Below, piece by piece: positions 41,348-50,561 of a stretch of DNA of 64,000 bases. Under the pieces are notes generated by a model that saw nothing but the letters and a program-made list of their open reading frames with translations, searched no databases and was not told the origin of the DNA. Made by a program: the position numbers and the translations under genes. The first letter of the stretch is position 1, and each line of letters starts with the position of its first letter. This stretch comes from an uncultured Terriglobales bacterium (GTDB lineage Bacteria; Acidobacteriota; Terriglobia; Terriglobales; Acidobacteriaceae), in NCBI GenBank assembly GCA_955652395.1, contig CATPBJ010000184.1:1-64000 (forward strand). The letters are read 5' to 3'.

Positions 41348-41811
41348 GTGTTTTTCGCCAAAGCTGCGATCGTCAGGAAGTCAGATGAAGTTGCGGACCC
41401 ATTGGGCCCTTACCGTGCGAATACGAGGACGGGGCCAAGGTCGCGGCGGAGCTATGTACCTCAAGTCAGGGGGCGCGATCCCGATTTGTGGTTGTATCGG
41501 GAGCGAACTCCCGCCATGCTGAGACGGTATCAGCGCCTGTCGGTGGAAGTGGGACGACTACCATCGCTGTTGGGGCGGGAATTTTTCCGGACCCGAGTGA
41601 CCTCGTATCACGGCCGGAACCTTTGAAGATTCTGCTGGGTTGCTGGCGGCGTGGGACGGCGCTTCCCGGAAGCGCTGGACCGGCTGACGGAAATCTTTCT
41701 GGAAGCTGGTTTGTTGATTCGGCTGCCGGCAACCGATGTCGCCCGGGCGAACCACTGTCAAGAGCGAAGAATCGAAGAAATTCCTGCAAGTGCTTCTGCC
41801 CACAGGGAATA
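41348..41811 (+). pseudogene. Remnant of a small conserved family, internally deleted and frameshifted
   Basis: WLYRERTPAMLRRYQRLSVEVGRLPSLLGREFFRTRVTSYHGRN in one frame, FPEALDRLTEIFLEAGLLIRLPATDVARAN in another. Confidence 0.5.
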
Positions 41812-41888
41812 AATTTTGGGAAAGCATGTACCATTTCCCCAATCGACTTGCTATTCTAGATTCAGAGTTTGAGAAACAGGAAGCTGGC

Positions 41889-41916
41889 GGCGCGCTGCAG
41901 AGCGCGCCCTTTTTTC
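41889..41916 (+). terminator. Terminator-like hairpin
   Basis: GGCGCGCT-GCAG-AGCGCGCC followed by CTTTTTTCTT. Confidence 0.75.
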
Positions 41917-41950
41917 TTGGCGACAAAATGGGTCGGGGACGAACGCGAGC

Positions 41951-42322
41951 ATGAAGAAAGCGAAACTGCGAACGGGAACGGCACAATCGAAAGGGCCTTT
42001 GTCAGCGAAGGCAGCCCCGCGGAAACCGCTGGACCTGGCGGAAATCCGGCGGCAGATCACGGACCTCGTGGGCAATGGCGCCGTGGGCATGGTCGAGACC
42101 ACGATGGAAGAAGTCGGGAAGGGCCACTATCTGGGGATGAAATACCTTTTCGAGATGATTGGACTTTATCCAGCGACCTCCACAGACGACACGCTCATCC
42201 AGGATTCGATGGCAGCAACGCTGTTGCGAAGGCAGGGGCTTGCCGAAGCGCCAATGGCGGAATCAAAAGTTACCAAAGACTCTGGAAGACCCGTTGCGGC
42301 CACCGAGGATGTTTTAGAATGA
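41951..42322 (+). CDS. Conserved hypothetical protein (LAEIRRQITDLVGNGAVGMVETTMEEVGKGHYLGMKYLFEMIGLYP)
   Basis: Intact 123-aa ORF just after the hairpin. Confidence 0.6.
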   Translation: MKKAKLRTGTAQSKGPLSAKAAPRKPLDLAEIRRQITDLVGNGAVGMVETTMEEVGKGHYLGMKYLFEMIGLYPATSTDDTLIQDSMAATLLRRQGLAEAPMAESKVTKDSGRPVAATEDVLE

Positions 42323-42459
42323 AAGTCAGTAGTTGGGCGATAGCAGCCAACCGTTGGTCGCAGGCGGCGGGCCGCTTGTCCGCGACCTTCAGCGGCTGCG
42401 CCGGTACGCGGACAGGACGGTCGGTGGCATATCAGCCTTTACTGCACGGGGCTTTCAGA

Positions 42460-42912
42460 ATGGACATGACTTGGGTGACCGGCCGAATCGCGGTCGGCGG
42501 TGGCATCTGGACGGCAGAGAACATGGCGGCGGTGGCACAGGCGGGCATAACCCACATCATCGACATGCAGATCGAATTTGACGACACCCAGCTGGCCGGT
42601 CCGTATGCCATCGAAGTGCTGTGGAACCCTATTGACGATGATTTTCAACCCAAGCCCCCCGAGGTATTTCAGCGCGGAGTGGAATTCGCGATCGAAGCGC
42701 TCGAACAGGATGAAACGAAGCTTTTCATTCATTGCGCGGCTGGGGTGCACCGGGCGCCGATGATGACCCTGGCGGTGTTGTGCTCGCTGGGCTGGACGCC
42801 AACGGCGGCACAGGACTTGATCGAGAAAGAACGTCCGGTAGTGGATTTCGCGGATGTCTACTTGCGCAGTGTGGAGAGGTTTCTGGATCAGCAGGTGAGA
42901 GCGGGAAAATAG
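42460..42912 (+). CDS. Dual-specificity protein phosphatase-like
   Basis: Active-site motif HCAAGVHRAP (HCx5R). Confidence 0.85.
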   Translation: MDMTWVTGRIAVGGGIWTAENMAAVAQAGITHIIDMQIEFDDTQLAGPYAIEVLWNPIDDDFQPKPPEVFQRGVEFAIEALEQDETKLFIHCAAGVHRAPMMTLAVLCSLGWTPTAAQDLIEKERPVVDFADVYLRSVERFLDQQVRAGK

Positions 42913-42915
42913 AAC

Positions 42916-42950
42916 ACCAGTTCTTGGTTGCCAGTTCCCGGTTGTCAGTC
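42916..42950. repeat. Degenerate heptad array, followed by 15-bp tandem duplication at 42963-42992
   Basis: ACCAGTT CTTGGTT GCCAGTT CCCGGTT GTCAGTC; then GATCGGGAGCTGAAA x2. Confidence 0.8.
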
Positions 42951-43163
42951 ACTTTCTTAATCGATCGGGAGCTGAAAGATCGGGAGCTGAAAAGAAGAAC
43001 GCGGCGATGTCGTTTGTGTCTGCTGCGTTGCAGTTGACCGATGCCGTGACTTGACGCCACATTGTTGACCCGAAGAAGTTCAAGCACGGCCTGAGTACGG
43101 TGATCGATGGCACCGTGCTTTGTTTGAATCCCTCGACGTGGGCCAAACCTACTCAGCCGTGAA

Positions 43164-44477
43164 TCAGCCGATTTCTTCGGACCAGTTCTCAAGCGTCTTC
43201 TTGACCTGGGCCATGAACTGGTCGGCGACCGCGCCGTCGATGAGCCTGTGGTCGTAGCCCAAAGTCAGATGGACGATGGAACGGATCGCGATCGAGTCGT
43301 TGCCATCGTCGTCGGTAACCACCATCGGCGCCTTGGTAATTCCACCTACGCCCATGATGGCCGAGTTCGGCTGGTTGATGATGGGCAATCCGAAGACCGC
43401 GCCAAACTGGCCTGGGTTGGTGATGGTGAAGGTCGAACCCTCGACTTCTTCCGGCTTGAGTTTCTTGTTGCGGGCGCGCTCGCCCAGATCGCTGATGCCG
43501 CGCTGCAGGCCGAGGAAGTTGAGGTCGTCGGCGTTCTTCAGCACCGGAACGATCAGTCCCCAGTCAAGCGCGACCGCGATTCCGAGATTAACGTGGCGAT
43601 GATAACGGATGCTCTCGCCTTCGACCGAGGCATTCACGATGGGAAACTGTTGCAGCGTGATGATGGCCGCACGCGAGAAAAATGGCATGAAAGTGAGGCG
43701 GGCGCCGTGTCGTTTTTCAAAGCCGGACTTGGTCTTATTGCGCAACTGAACGATGCGAGTCAGATCCACTTCGAACATGCAGTGGACGTGGGCGCTGGTG
43801 CGCCGCGACTCGATCATGCGATGGGCAATGATCTTGCGCATCTGGTTCATAGGCACCAGGTCGCCGGGAATGGATGCTGGGGCGGGAGAGCTGCCATCCG
43901 ATTTCGCCGGAGGTGCAGGTCTGGCAGGAGTAGCCGAGACCGCCGCGTTCGGCGCACTCTTCTCCAGAAAAGCAGTGATGTCTTGTTTGGTGATGCGTCC
44001 GCCCAGTCCGGTTCCGGGAACTTGCGCGAGATTAATGTTGTGCTCGCGCGCGATCTTGCGGACCAACGGGGACGAGCGAGCGTGGTCTTCGTCCTCATGC
44101 GAAACCTGGGGTTGTGAAGGTTGGGCATCGGCCCTGGGTTCAATAACCGGGGCAGACGTTTTCGCTGGAACTGATTCTTTTTTTGCCGGCGGAGGCGGAG
44201 TCGCAGCTGCGGCCGCTGGTTTGGCGGCGGCGCTCTCGCCATCCGCGGAAATCGTGCCCACGACCGTGTTCACCTGAACGGTTGCGCCTTCGGCAACTTT
44301 AATGTCCTGGAGGACTCCCGAAGCTGGTGCAGGAATTTCGGCATCCACCTTGTCGGTAGAGATCTCGAACAGGGGTTCGTCGCGCTGCACCTTGTCACCG
44401 GGCTTTTTCAACCATTTGGTGATGGTCCCTTCAAAGATCGATTCGCCCATCTGGGGCATGACAATATCAGTCGGCAT
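43164..44477 (-). CDS. 2-oxoacid dehydrogenase E2 (dihydrolipoamide acyltransferase)
   Basis: Lipoyl domain FEISTDKVDAEIPAPASG; E3-binding domain; HRLIDGAVADQFM catalytic region. Confidence 0.95.
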   Translation of the reverse strand: MPTDIVMPQMGESIFEGTITKWLKKPGDKVQRDEPLFEISTDKVDAEIPAPASGVLQDIKVAEGATVQVNTVVGTISADGESAAAKPAAAAATPPPPAKKESVPAKTSAPVIEPRADAQPSQPQVSHEDEDHARSSPLVRKIAREHNINLAQVPGTGLGGRITKQDITAFLEKSAPNAAVSATPARPAPPAKSDGSSPAPASIPGDLVPMNQMRKIIAHRMIESRRTSAHVHCMFEVDLTRIVQLRNKTKSGFEKRHGARLTFMPFFSRAAIITLQQFPIVNASVEGESIRYHRHVNLGIAVALDWGLIVPVLKNADDLNFLGLQRGISDLGERARNKKLKPEEVEGSTFTITNPGQFGAVFGLPIINQPNSAIMGVGGITKAPMVVTDDDGNDSIAIRSIVHLTLGYDHRLIDGAVADQFMAQVKKTLENWSEEIG

Positions 44478-44565
44478 AAATCCCTTCCCCGCAGCTCTGC
44501 TCTGGCCCGCGCAACTGTACATTATATATATCGGCCAGGATATCCTGGCTGCACGGCCAGTATCT

Positions 44566-45123
44566 CTAATCGTGGTGCCCGTGTTCTTGCCCTTCGGGAT
44601 TGACAGCGGGCGCGACGCCCGTGGACTTCTTCCAATAATCCTGCACCGCCGGGGGGAGCTTTTCGATGCGCGATAGGAAGGCCGTGACTTTCCACATGTC
44701 TTGTTCACTCAACACCTTGTTCCAGGCCGGCATGCCGGTATAGCGGACGCCCGTGCGAACGGCGTAGTAGATGTGCCACTCGGGATCATCCATGGGGTGG
44801 ATGATCAGTTGCGGAACCGGAGGGTAGAAGGATGCTCCGAAGGGGCTGGGTTTGTTGTCGAGGTTGCCATGACACCCGGCGCAGTTCATGGTGTAGATTT
44901 TCATTCCGTCGATGAGGTTTTCGTCCGTCGGTGGCACCGGATTGGTCAGGCGCGGTGCGTGGCGCTCCATCGACGCATCCAGGGCGGACATGGCGACGCG
45001 GCGCTCGATTTTCGGCGGAACGGAGTCAGCATTCGTGGGCAGAAAGCCGAGCGTGGCGATGGCCAGCCCTCCCAGGAAGAGCAGGACCAAGGTGGCCACG
45101 ACGCCGAGGATGAAATCACGCAT
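44566..45123 (-). CDS. Class I-type c cytochrome
   Basis: NCAGCHG haem motif; distal methionine candidate in YTGMPAWNKVLSEQDMWKV. Confidence 0.9.
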   Translation of the reverse strand: MRDFILGVVATLVLLFLGGLAIATLGFLPTNADSVPPKIERRVAMSALDASMERHAPRLTNPVPPTDENLIDGMKIYTMNCAGCHGNLDNKPSPFGASFYPPVPQLIIHPMDDPEWHIYYAVRTGVRYTGMPAWNKVLSEQDMWKVTAFLSRIEKLPPAVQDYWKKSTGVAPAVNPEGQEHGHHD

Positions 45124-45166
45124 TCTTGCCTCCTTAAGACTTCACTCATGCTTTTAGAAGACGCAG

Positions 45167-45400
45167 CTACTGATGGTCGGGCGGAGCTGTGTGGTGCAGG
45201 ATGGCGCGGGCGTCCTGCGCCTCTGATTCTCTCACTCGCAGCTTGATCCCGCCGAGTATGTGCGAATGCCAGCCGCCGATGCGAAGCATGTTTTCATCAT
45301 ACGCGAAGCACTCGATATCCGCGGATTCCAGGCGGGTGCGGGCCAGAAGGAATTCCGTCTGGCTGTGAAAGACCGCGATGGTTACGAGATTTTCGTGCAT
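45167..45400 (-). CDS. DUF2007 putative signal transducing protein
   Basis: FHSQTEFLLARTRLESADIECFAYDENML. Confidence 0.75.
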   Translation of the reverse strand: MHENLVTIAVFHSQTEFLLARTRLESADIECFAYDENMLRIGGWHSHILGGIKLRVRESEAQDARAILHHTAPPDHQ

Positions 45401-45422
45401 GGTCCCAACTGACGATGGAACC

Positions 45423-46397
45423 TCAATAAGACTTCAGTCGCCGGGCTTCGCGCAGCACGTTGCTCACCTGGGGCAGGAAATATTCCTCCTGCGGCGGCGA
45501 AAACGGCACTGGAGAATCCTTGGCGGCAATGCGAACGATGGGGCCGTCGAGATCGTCGAAAGCTTCTTCATTGATGATGGCCGCAATTTCGCCGGCGAGG
45601 CCTCCAGTGCGGGAATGCTCGTGAAGAATGATGACCTTGCTGGTCTTGCGGACGGTCGCGGCAATAGCTTCGCGATCGAGGGGCAAGACGGTTCGCAAGT
45701 CAACGATTTCGACGTCGATCCCTTCCTTGCTTAAGGTCTCAGCGGCTTCTTGCGCGGTGTACACCATGGCGGCGTAAGTAATGATGCTCAGGTCGCGGCC
45801 TTCACGGGCGATGCGCGCCTTGCCCAGCGGCACAATGTAATCTTCCTCCGGCACTTCTTCCTTGATGCGGCGATAAAGATACTTGTGCTCGAAGAAAATG
45901 ACCGGGTTGTTGTCGCGGATCGCCGCTTTGATCAGACCCTTGGCATCGTAGGCGCTGGCCGGACAAACCACTTTCAGGCCGGGCGTGTGTACGAACCACA
46001 TCTCCGGATTCTGCGAGTGAAAGGGGCCGCCGTGGACCTTGCCGCCGCTGGGCCCGCGGATGACCAGCGGTGCCGGAGCTCCCCAGCGATAGTGAGCTTT
46101 GGCCACCATGTTGACGATCTGGTTGAAAGCGCAGCCGATGAAATCCATAAACTGGAATTCGGCTACCGGGCGCATACCGATGAGCGAGGCGCCGAAGGCC
46201 GCGCCCACGATGGCCGACTCGGCGATCGGTGTGTCGATGACGCGCTCGGGGCCGAAGCGGTCAATGAAGCCGTCGGTGACTTTGAAAGCCCCGCCGTAGA
46301 TGCCGATGTCTTCGCCCAGGCAGAAGACGGCGGGATCGCGCTCCATTTCCTCCCAGATGCCCTGGCGGATGGCTTCGAGATAGGTCAGTTGGGACAT
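45423..46397 (-). CDS. 2-oxoacid dehydrogenase E1 beta
   Basis: YLEAIRQGIWEEMERDPAVFCLGEDIGIYGGAFKVTDG. Confidence 0.95.
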   Translation of the reverse strand: MSQLTYLEAIRQGIWEEMERDPAVFCLGEDIGIYGGAFKVTDGFIDRFGPERVIDTPIAESAIVGAAFGASLIGMRPVAEFQFMDFIGCAFNQIVNMVAKAHYRWGAPAPLVIRGPSGGKVHGGPFHSQNPEMWFVHTPGLKVVCPASAYDAKGLIKAAIRDNNPVIFFEHKYLYRRIKEEVPEEDYIVPLGKARIAREGRDLSIITYAAMVYTAQEAAETLSKEGIDVEIVDLRTVLPLDREAIAATVRKTSKVIILHEHSRTGGLAGEIAAIINEEAFDDLDGPIVRIAAKDSPVPFSPPQEEYFLPQVSNVLREARRLKSY

Positions 46398-46466
46398 TGC
46401 TCTTACTTGTTCTCCTTAATCGTTGGAGAGCATAACTCGCTTGCGATGGGAAGAACGTGACAGACG

Positions 46467-47801
46467 TCACTTCAAATGCACTGCTGCCTCCACTTCCCCG
46501 GGACCGCCAGCGAGCCCCTTTCTGGCTTTTGGTGTTCCGTACTTCGGCTTGATTTCGTGGCATCCATCTTCGCAATACACACCGCCCGCTGCGGATTCTG
46601 GTTCCGGCATCGGACTGGCGACTGCGAAATTGCGGTCGGCTTCCAGTTGTTGATCAACACCAGCGGTCAGGTCTCGGTGCTCAGTTGGAGTCAGCCACTT
46701 TTTTACGTTTAACAGGTAATTTTCGATGCGGGTAATTGGGTCGCGTTTGCGCCAGTATTCGAACAGCGGTTTGGGAACGTAATCGGCGGCGTCGTGGATG
46801 GCGTGGCCTTTCATGCGCATCATCTTGGCTTCGATCAAGGTGGGGCCTTCTCCGCGGCGAGCCCGTTCGCAGGCTTCGTGGGCGGCGTCGTAGACCTGAC
46901 AGGCGTCGGTGCCGTCAACGATCACGCCGGGAATGCCATAGGCGATGGCGCGCTCGGCGAGATCTTTCACGCGGAACTGCATGTCGGCGGGTGTGGAGTA
47001 TGCCCAGAGATTATTTTCAACAATGAGCACGAGCCCAAGGTCCTGTACCGCGGCGAAATTCAAGCCTTCGTAGGTGACGCCGGTGGACTGGCCGCCGTCG
47101 CCGATGTAAGTCATGACGGCGATGTTGCGTCCCTGGAGACGCGCGCCGAGAGCCACGCCCGCGAGAACGGGGAGGAGGTCGCCCAGAGTCGAAACGGGAG
47201 CAACGATGTTGCGATCTTTGATGTCTCCGAAGTGTGACGAAGCGTCGCGGCCCCGGGTCGGCGAATCGGCTTTGGCCAAGTACTGCATCATGATGTCGCG
47301 AGGGGAGAAACCGCGGACCAGGGTCGAGCCCTGATTGCGGATCATGGGGCCCAGCCAGTCGTCCTTATGCAACGCATATGCGGAAGCGCAAGAGCAGGCT
47401 TCCTGACCTAGTCCGAAGTAAACGCCGCCGACTACCTTTCCCTGTTTGTAGAGATTTTCGAGCGCGGCCTCCATCTTCCGATTGAGCAGCATCCAGCGGT
47501 AGATCTCAATGCATCGCTTTTTGTTCAGATATTTTGATTCGCGGATGGGCGGGACTGGAGCGCTGAGGTCGCCGGTGACTTCGTAGCTGACTTTGCCGCC
47601 TTTGCGCCCCTGCCGGATCGAGAAGTTTGGCCTTTCGAGGCGATGATCAGGGATGGTGTAGGTACGTTGGTCGGGGCTGACGCCATTGCGCGTGGATTTG
47701 ACGGCGAGTGGTTTGTTTTGTTTCTTGGCCATGTGCGGCTCGGCGCTATCCATGCTAACGCGGACAGCTGAATTCTGTCGCGTCGCAGGCTTCGCCGTCA
47801 T
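46467..47801 (-). CDS. 2-oxoacid dehydrogenase E1 alpha
   Basis: ThDP-binding region YIGDGGQSTGVTYEGLNFAAVQDLGLVLIVENN. Confidence 0.95.
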   Translation of the reverse strand: MTAKPATRQNSAVRVSMDSAEPHMAKKQNKPLAVKSTRNGVSPDQRTYTIPDHRLERPNFSIRQGRKGGKVSYEVTGDLSAPVPPIRESKYLNKKRCIEIYRWMLLNRKMEAALENLYKQGKVVGGVYFGLGQEACSCASAYALHKDDWLGPMIRNQGSTLVRGFSPRDIMMQYLAKADSPTRGRDASSHFGDIKDRNIVAPVSTLGDLLPVLAGVALGARLQGRNIAVMTYIGDGGQSTGVTYEGLNFAAVQDLGLVLIVENNLWAYSTPADMQFRVKDLAERAIAYGIPGVIVDGTDACQVYDAAHEACERARRGEGPTLIEAKMMRMKGHAIHDAADYVPKPLFEYWRKRDPITRIENYLLNVKKWLTPTEHRDLTAGVDQQLEADRNFAVASPMPEPESAAGGVYCEDGCHEIKPKYGTPKARKGLAGGPGEVEAAVHLK

Positions 47802-48641
47802 TTATGCGCGGAATGTATCGGCTTTTTTGTGCAGCTGACGCAATTCTTCTGGCACCGAAAGGGGCACTCCCACGGAGTTTCCTAGTAGCGCATCCAGACT
47901 CTCCAGCCAGAGCATCTGGCTCTCGAAGACTACCCCGAAGTTGCGGGAGATGGAGTGGGCAACGTCTTGTAACGGAACCGGTCGGCTCAGCTCTTTCGCC
48001 ATGGAAGTCACGGGCTTGGTGGTGATCCCACAGGGGATGATCAGGCTGAAGTAGTCGAGGTCGATGTTCACGTTGAGGGCGAAACCATGCGAGGTCACGG
48101 CGCGGGAAATGTGGACTCCGATGGCGGCCAGCTTTGCTTCTTCTTTGACTGTGTGGAGGCGGGTCTCAGACCCGCCCGGCCCGGGTGGAAGATCCGGGCC
48201 CACATGGTCTGTGTTGGTCCAGACGCCTGTGAGGCCGCAGATGCGGGCGGCAGAAATTCCAAAATCAGCGCAGGTGCGGATTAGGACTTCTTCGAGGCGG
48301 CGCACGTAATCGACTGCGCCTAGAGTCTTACGCTTCGCGTCGGGCGTTGCAATGGCGCGGAGATCGAAGATGGGGTAGCCGACCAGCTGGCCGGGGCCGT
48401 GGAAGGTGACATCGCCGCCGCGGTCGCACTCGAATACTTGCACACCGCGCTGGGCCAGCAGTTCGGGCGAAGCCACAATGTTTTTCTGCTTCGCATTGCG
48501 GCCGAGAGTAATGACTGGTGAATGTTCGAGCAGCAGCAGGACATCGCCGATGCGGCATTCTTTTCGGAGATCGACGAGGCGTTGTTGCAGGCTGAGGCCG
48601 GTGGCGTAGTCGACGGTGCCGAGTTGGAGGACGGAGATCAT
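47802..48641 (-). CDS. lipB: Octanoyltransferase LipB with palindrome-containing in-frame insertion
   Basis: GRNAKQKNIV, GGDVTFHGPGQLVGYPIFDL, SHGFALNVN. Confidence 0.95.
   Translation of the reverse strand: MISVLQLGTVDYATGLSLQQRLVDLRKECRIGDVLLLLEHSPVITLGRNAKQKNIVASPELLAQRGVQVFECDRGGDVTFHGPGQLVGYPIFDLRAIATPDAKRKTLGAVDYVRRLEEVLIRTCADFGISAARICGLTGVWTNTDHVGPDLPPGPGGSETRLHTVKEEAKLAAIGVHISRAVTSHGFALNVNIDLDYFSLIIPCGITTKPVTSMAKELSRPVPLQDVAHSISRNFGVVFESQMLWLESLDALLGNSVGVPLSVPEELRQLHKKADTFRA
48158..48201. repeat. Two palindromes inside lipB
   Basis: GGCGGGTCT-C-AGACCCGCC (48158-48176) and GGCCCGG...CCGGGCC (48178-48200). Confidence 0.85.
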
Positions 48642-48749
48642 TGAGTCATTGTGTAATTTAGTAATTGGATAATTGAGCTACGTTCTGGTTGAGAACACTG
48701 GTCGCGTTTCAAATTTCTCAATTACCAAATTTCTCCATTACGCAATCCG

Positions 48750-50186
48750 TCACGCGTTGATCGCCATTCCATACACGCTGTTCGAGGCATCCAACATGGC
48801 TTCGGCGAGCGTGGGGTGGGCGTGAATCGTCCAGATGAGATCTTCTACCGTGGCTTCGAGTTCGATCGCTGCTACCGCTTCGGCGATGAGCTCGGTGGCT
48901 TGCGGGCCGATGATGTGCACGCCAAGAATTTCGCCATAATCGGCGTCAGAGACGATCTTGATGAAGCCCTCGTGCTGGCCGACGATTGAGGCTCGCGAGT
49001 TCGCGGTGAAGGGAAACTTGCCCACTTTGACGTTGTAACCGGCCTCTCCGGCTTTCGCTTCGGTCAAGCCGACGCTGCCAATTTCAGGATGACAGTAGGT
49101 CGCGTTGGGAATATGCTCCGGGTTGATCGGCTTGCCCTTTTTGCCGGCAATTTTGGTTACAGCCACGATGCCTTCCATCGCGCCGACGTGGGCGAGTTGC
49201 GGCGTCCCGAGCACGACGTCGCCGATGGCGTAGACGCCGGGCTCGGCGGTCTGCATCCAGCTGTCGGTTTTGACGAAGCCGCGGTCGGGCTTGATCTTCG
49301 TCTTTTCCAGGCCAATATTTTCAGTCCGCGGCTTGCGGCCGACTGCGATCAGGATTCGCTCGGTCTCGATTTTCTCCGGCTTGCCATTCACGCTGAAGTT
49401 GACGGTGATTCCTGATTTGCCCTTTTCGATGTTATCGACCTTGGCACCGGTGTGGAAAGCGATACCGCGCTTGCGGTAAACCCGCGCCAGTTCCTTGGAG
49501 ATTTCTTCGTCTTCAATGGGAACCAGTCGGGGCAGCATTTCGATGACGGTGACTTCTGTGCCGAAGGAACGGAAGATGGAAGCGAATTCAACGCCCACCG
49601 CTCCGGCTCCGACAATCACCAAGGACTTGGGAATCTCCTTGAGCGCGAGAATCTCGATGTTGGTCAGGACCTGGTCGCCGGGCTCGAGGCCGGGAAGCAT
49701 GCGCGCTTCCGAGCCGGTGCAAAGGATTACGTTTTTGGCTTTGACCTGGGTGGCTTTGCTGTCGGCGGTGACCTCGACGGTCAGCACACCGTTTTGCGCC
49801 GGGCCGGTCAGCTTGCCGTATCCCCGGATGGTTTCCACCTTGTTCTTCTTCATCAGGAACTCGAGACCCTTGGCGTGTTTGGCCACGATCTTCGACTTGC
49901 GTTCCTGGACCGCGGCCCAATTCAGCTTGCGGGCGTCCACGCCTTCGATGCCGAATTCCTTGGCGTCTTTCAGGTGGTCCCAGAGTTCGGCATTGAACAG
50001 GAGAGCTTTGGTCGGGATGCAGCCTACGTGCAGGCAGGTGCCGCCGAGCACGTTGTCTTTCTCGATGAGAGCAGTTTTCAGGCCGTACTGACCGGCGCGG
50101 ATGGCGGCGGTGTAGCCGGCCGGTCCGCTGCCTATGATGGCAATGTCATAAATGGTTTCTGGCAAAGAAGTGGTCCTCACTATCAA
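48750..50186 (-). CDS. lpdA: Dihydrolipoyl dehydrogenase
   Basis: GGTCLHVGCIPTKALL redox motif, HAHPTLAEAMLDA. Confidence 0.97.
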   Translation of the reverse strand: MIVRTTSLPETIYDIAIIGSGPAGYTAAIRAGQYGLKTALIEKDNVLGGTCLHVGCIPTKALLFNAELWDHLKDAKEFGIEGVDARKLNWAAVQERKSKIVAKHAKGLEFLMKKNKVETIRGYGKLTGPAQNGVLTVEVTADSKATQVKAKNVILCTGSEARMLPGLEPGDQVLTNIEILALKEIPKSLVIVGAGAVGVEFASIFRSFGTEVTVIEMLPRLVPIEDEEISKELARVYRKRGIAFHTGAKVDNIEKGKSGITVNFSVNGKPEKIETERILIAVGRKPRTENIGLEKTKIKPDRGFVKTDSWMQTAEPGVYAIGDVVLGTPQLAHVGAMEGIVAVTKIAGKKGKPINPEHIPNATYCHPEIGSVGLTEAKAGEAGYNVKVGKFPFTANSRASIVGQHEGFIKIVSDADYGEILGVHIIGPQATELIAEAVAAIELEATVEDLIWTIHAHPTLAEAMLDASNSVYGMAINA

Positions 50187-50339
50187 GAGATGCCCGATGG
50201 CAAACCTTTGATTCTAGAACAGAGAGACGCGAAGTTGCGATAGCGGTCGTGCTGGTGGGCTCATTTTCCGGATTCCGAAAAATAATCGACGGGAACTTTC
50301 ATCCCACGTTGGACGTAATATTGACGGTAGGAGCTCTCT

Positions 50340-50561
50340 ATGCACGTCTTTGGGTTCTTCCTTTTCCCGTTCTTTGGATTTGGGTTTGTCCTCTATTTCC
50401 TGCCCACGATTATCGCCCTGCTGCGCGAAAGGCACGACAAGCTTTCCATCTTCCTGCTCAATTTCTTTTTAGGATGGAGTTTGATTGGATGGATCGTAGC
50501 CCTGGTTTGGGCGTGCAAGAATGACCGAGTCATCTACATCCAGAATCCTCAGCGCTACTAG
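50340..50561 (+). CDS. Superinfection immunity protein family (T4 Imm-like)
   Basis: [42 protein letters not shown]. Confidence 0.85.
   Translation: MHVFGFFLFPFFGFGFVLYFLPTIIALLRERHDKLSIFLLNFFLGWSLIGWIVALVWACKNDRVIYIQNPQRY

Noticed and set aside
50340-50561. A phage defence island around the Imm-like gene
   Set aside because: Neighbours are hemB, lpdA and a histidine kinase; no other defence or mobile genes
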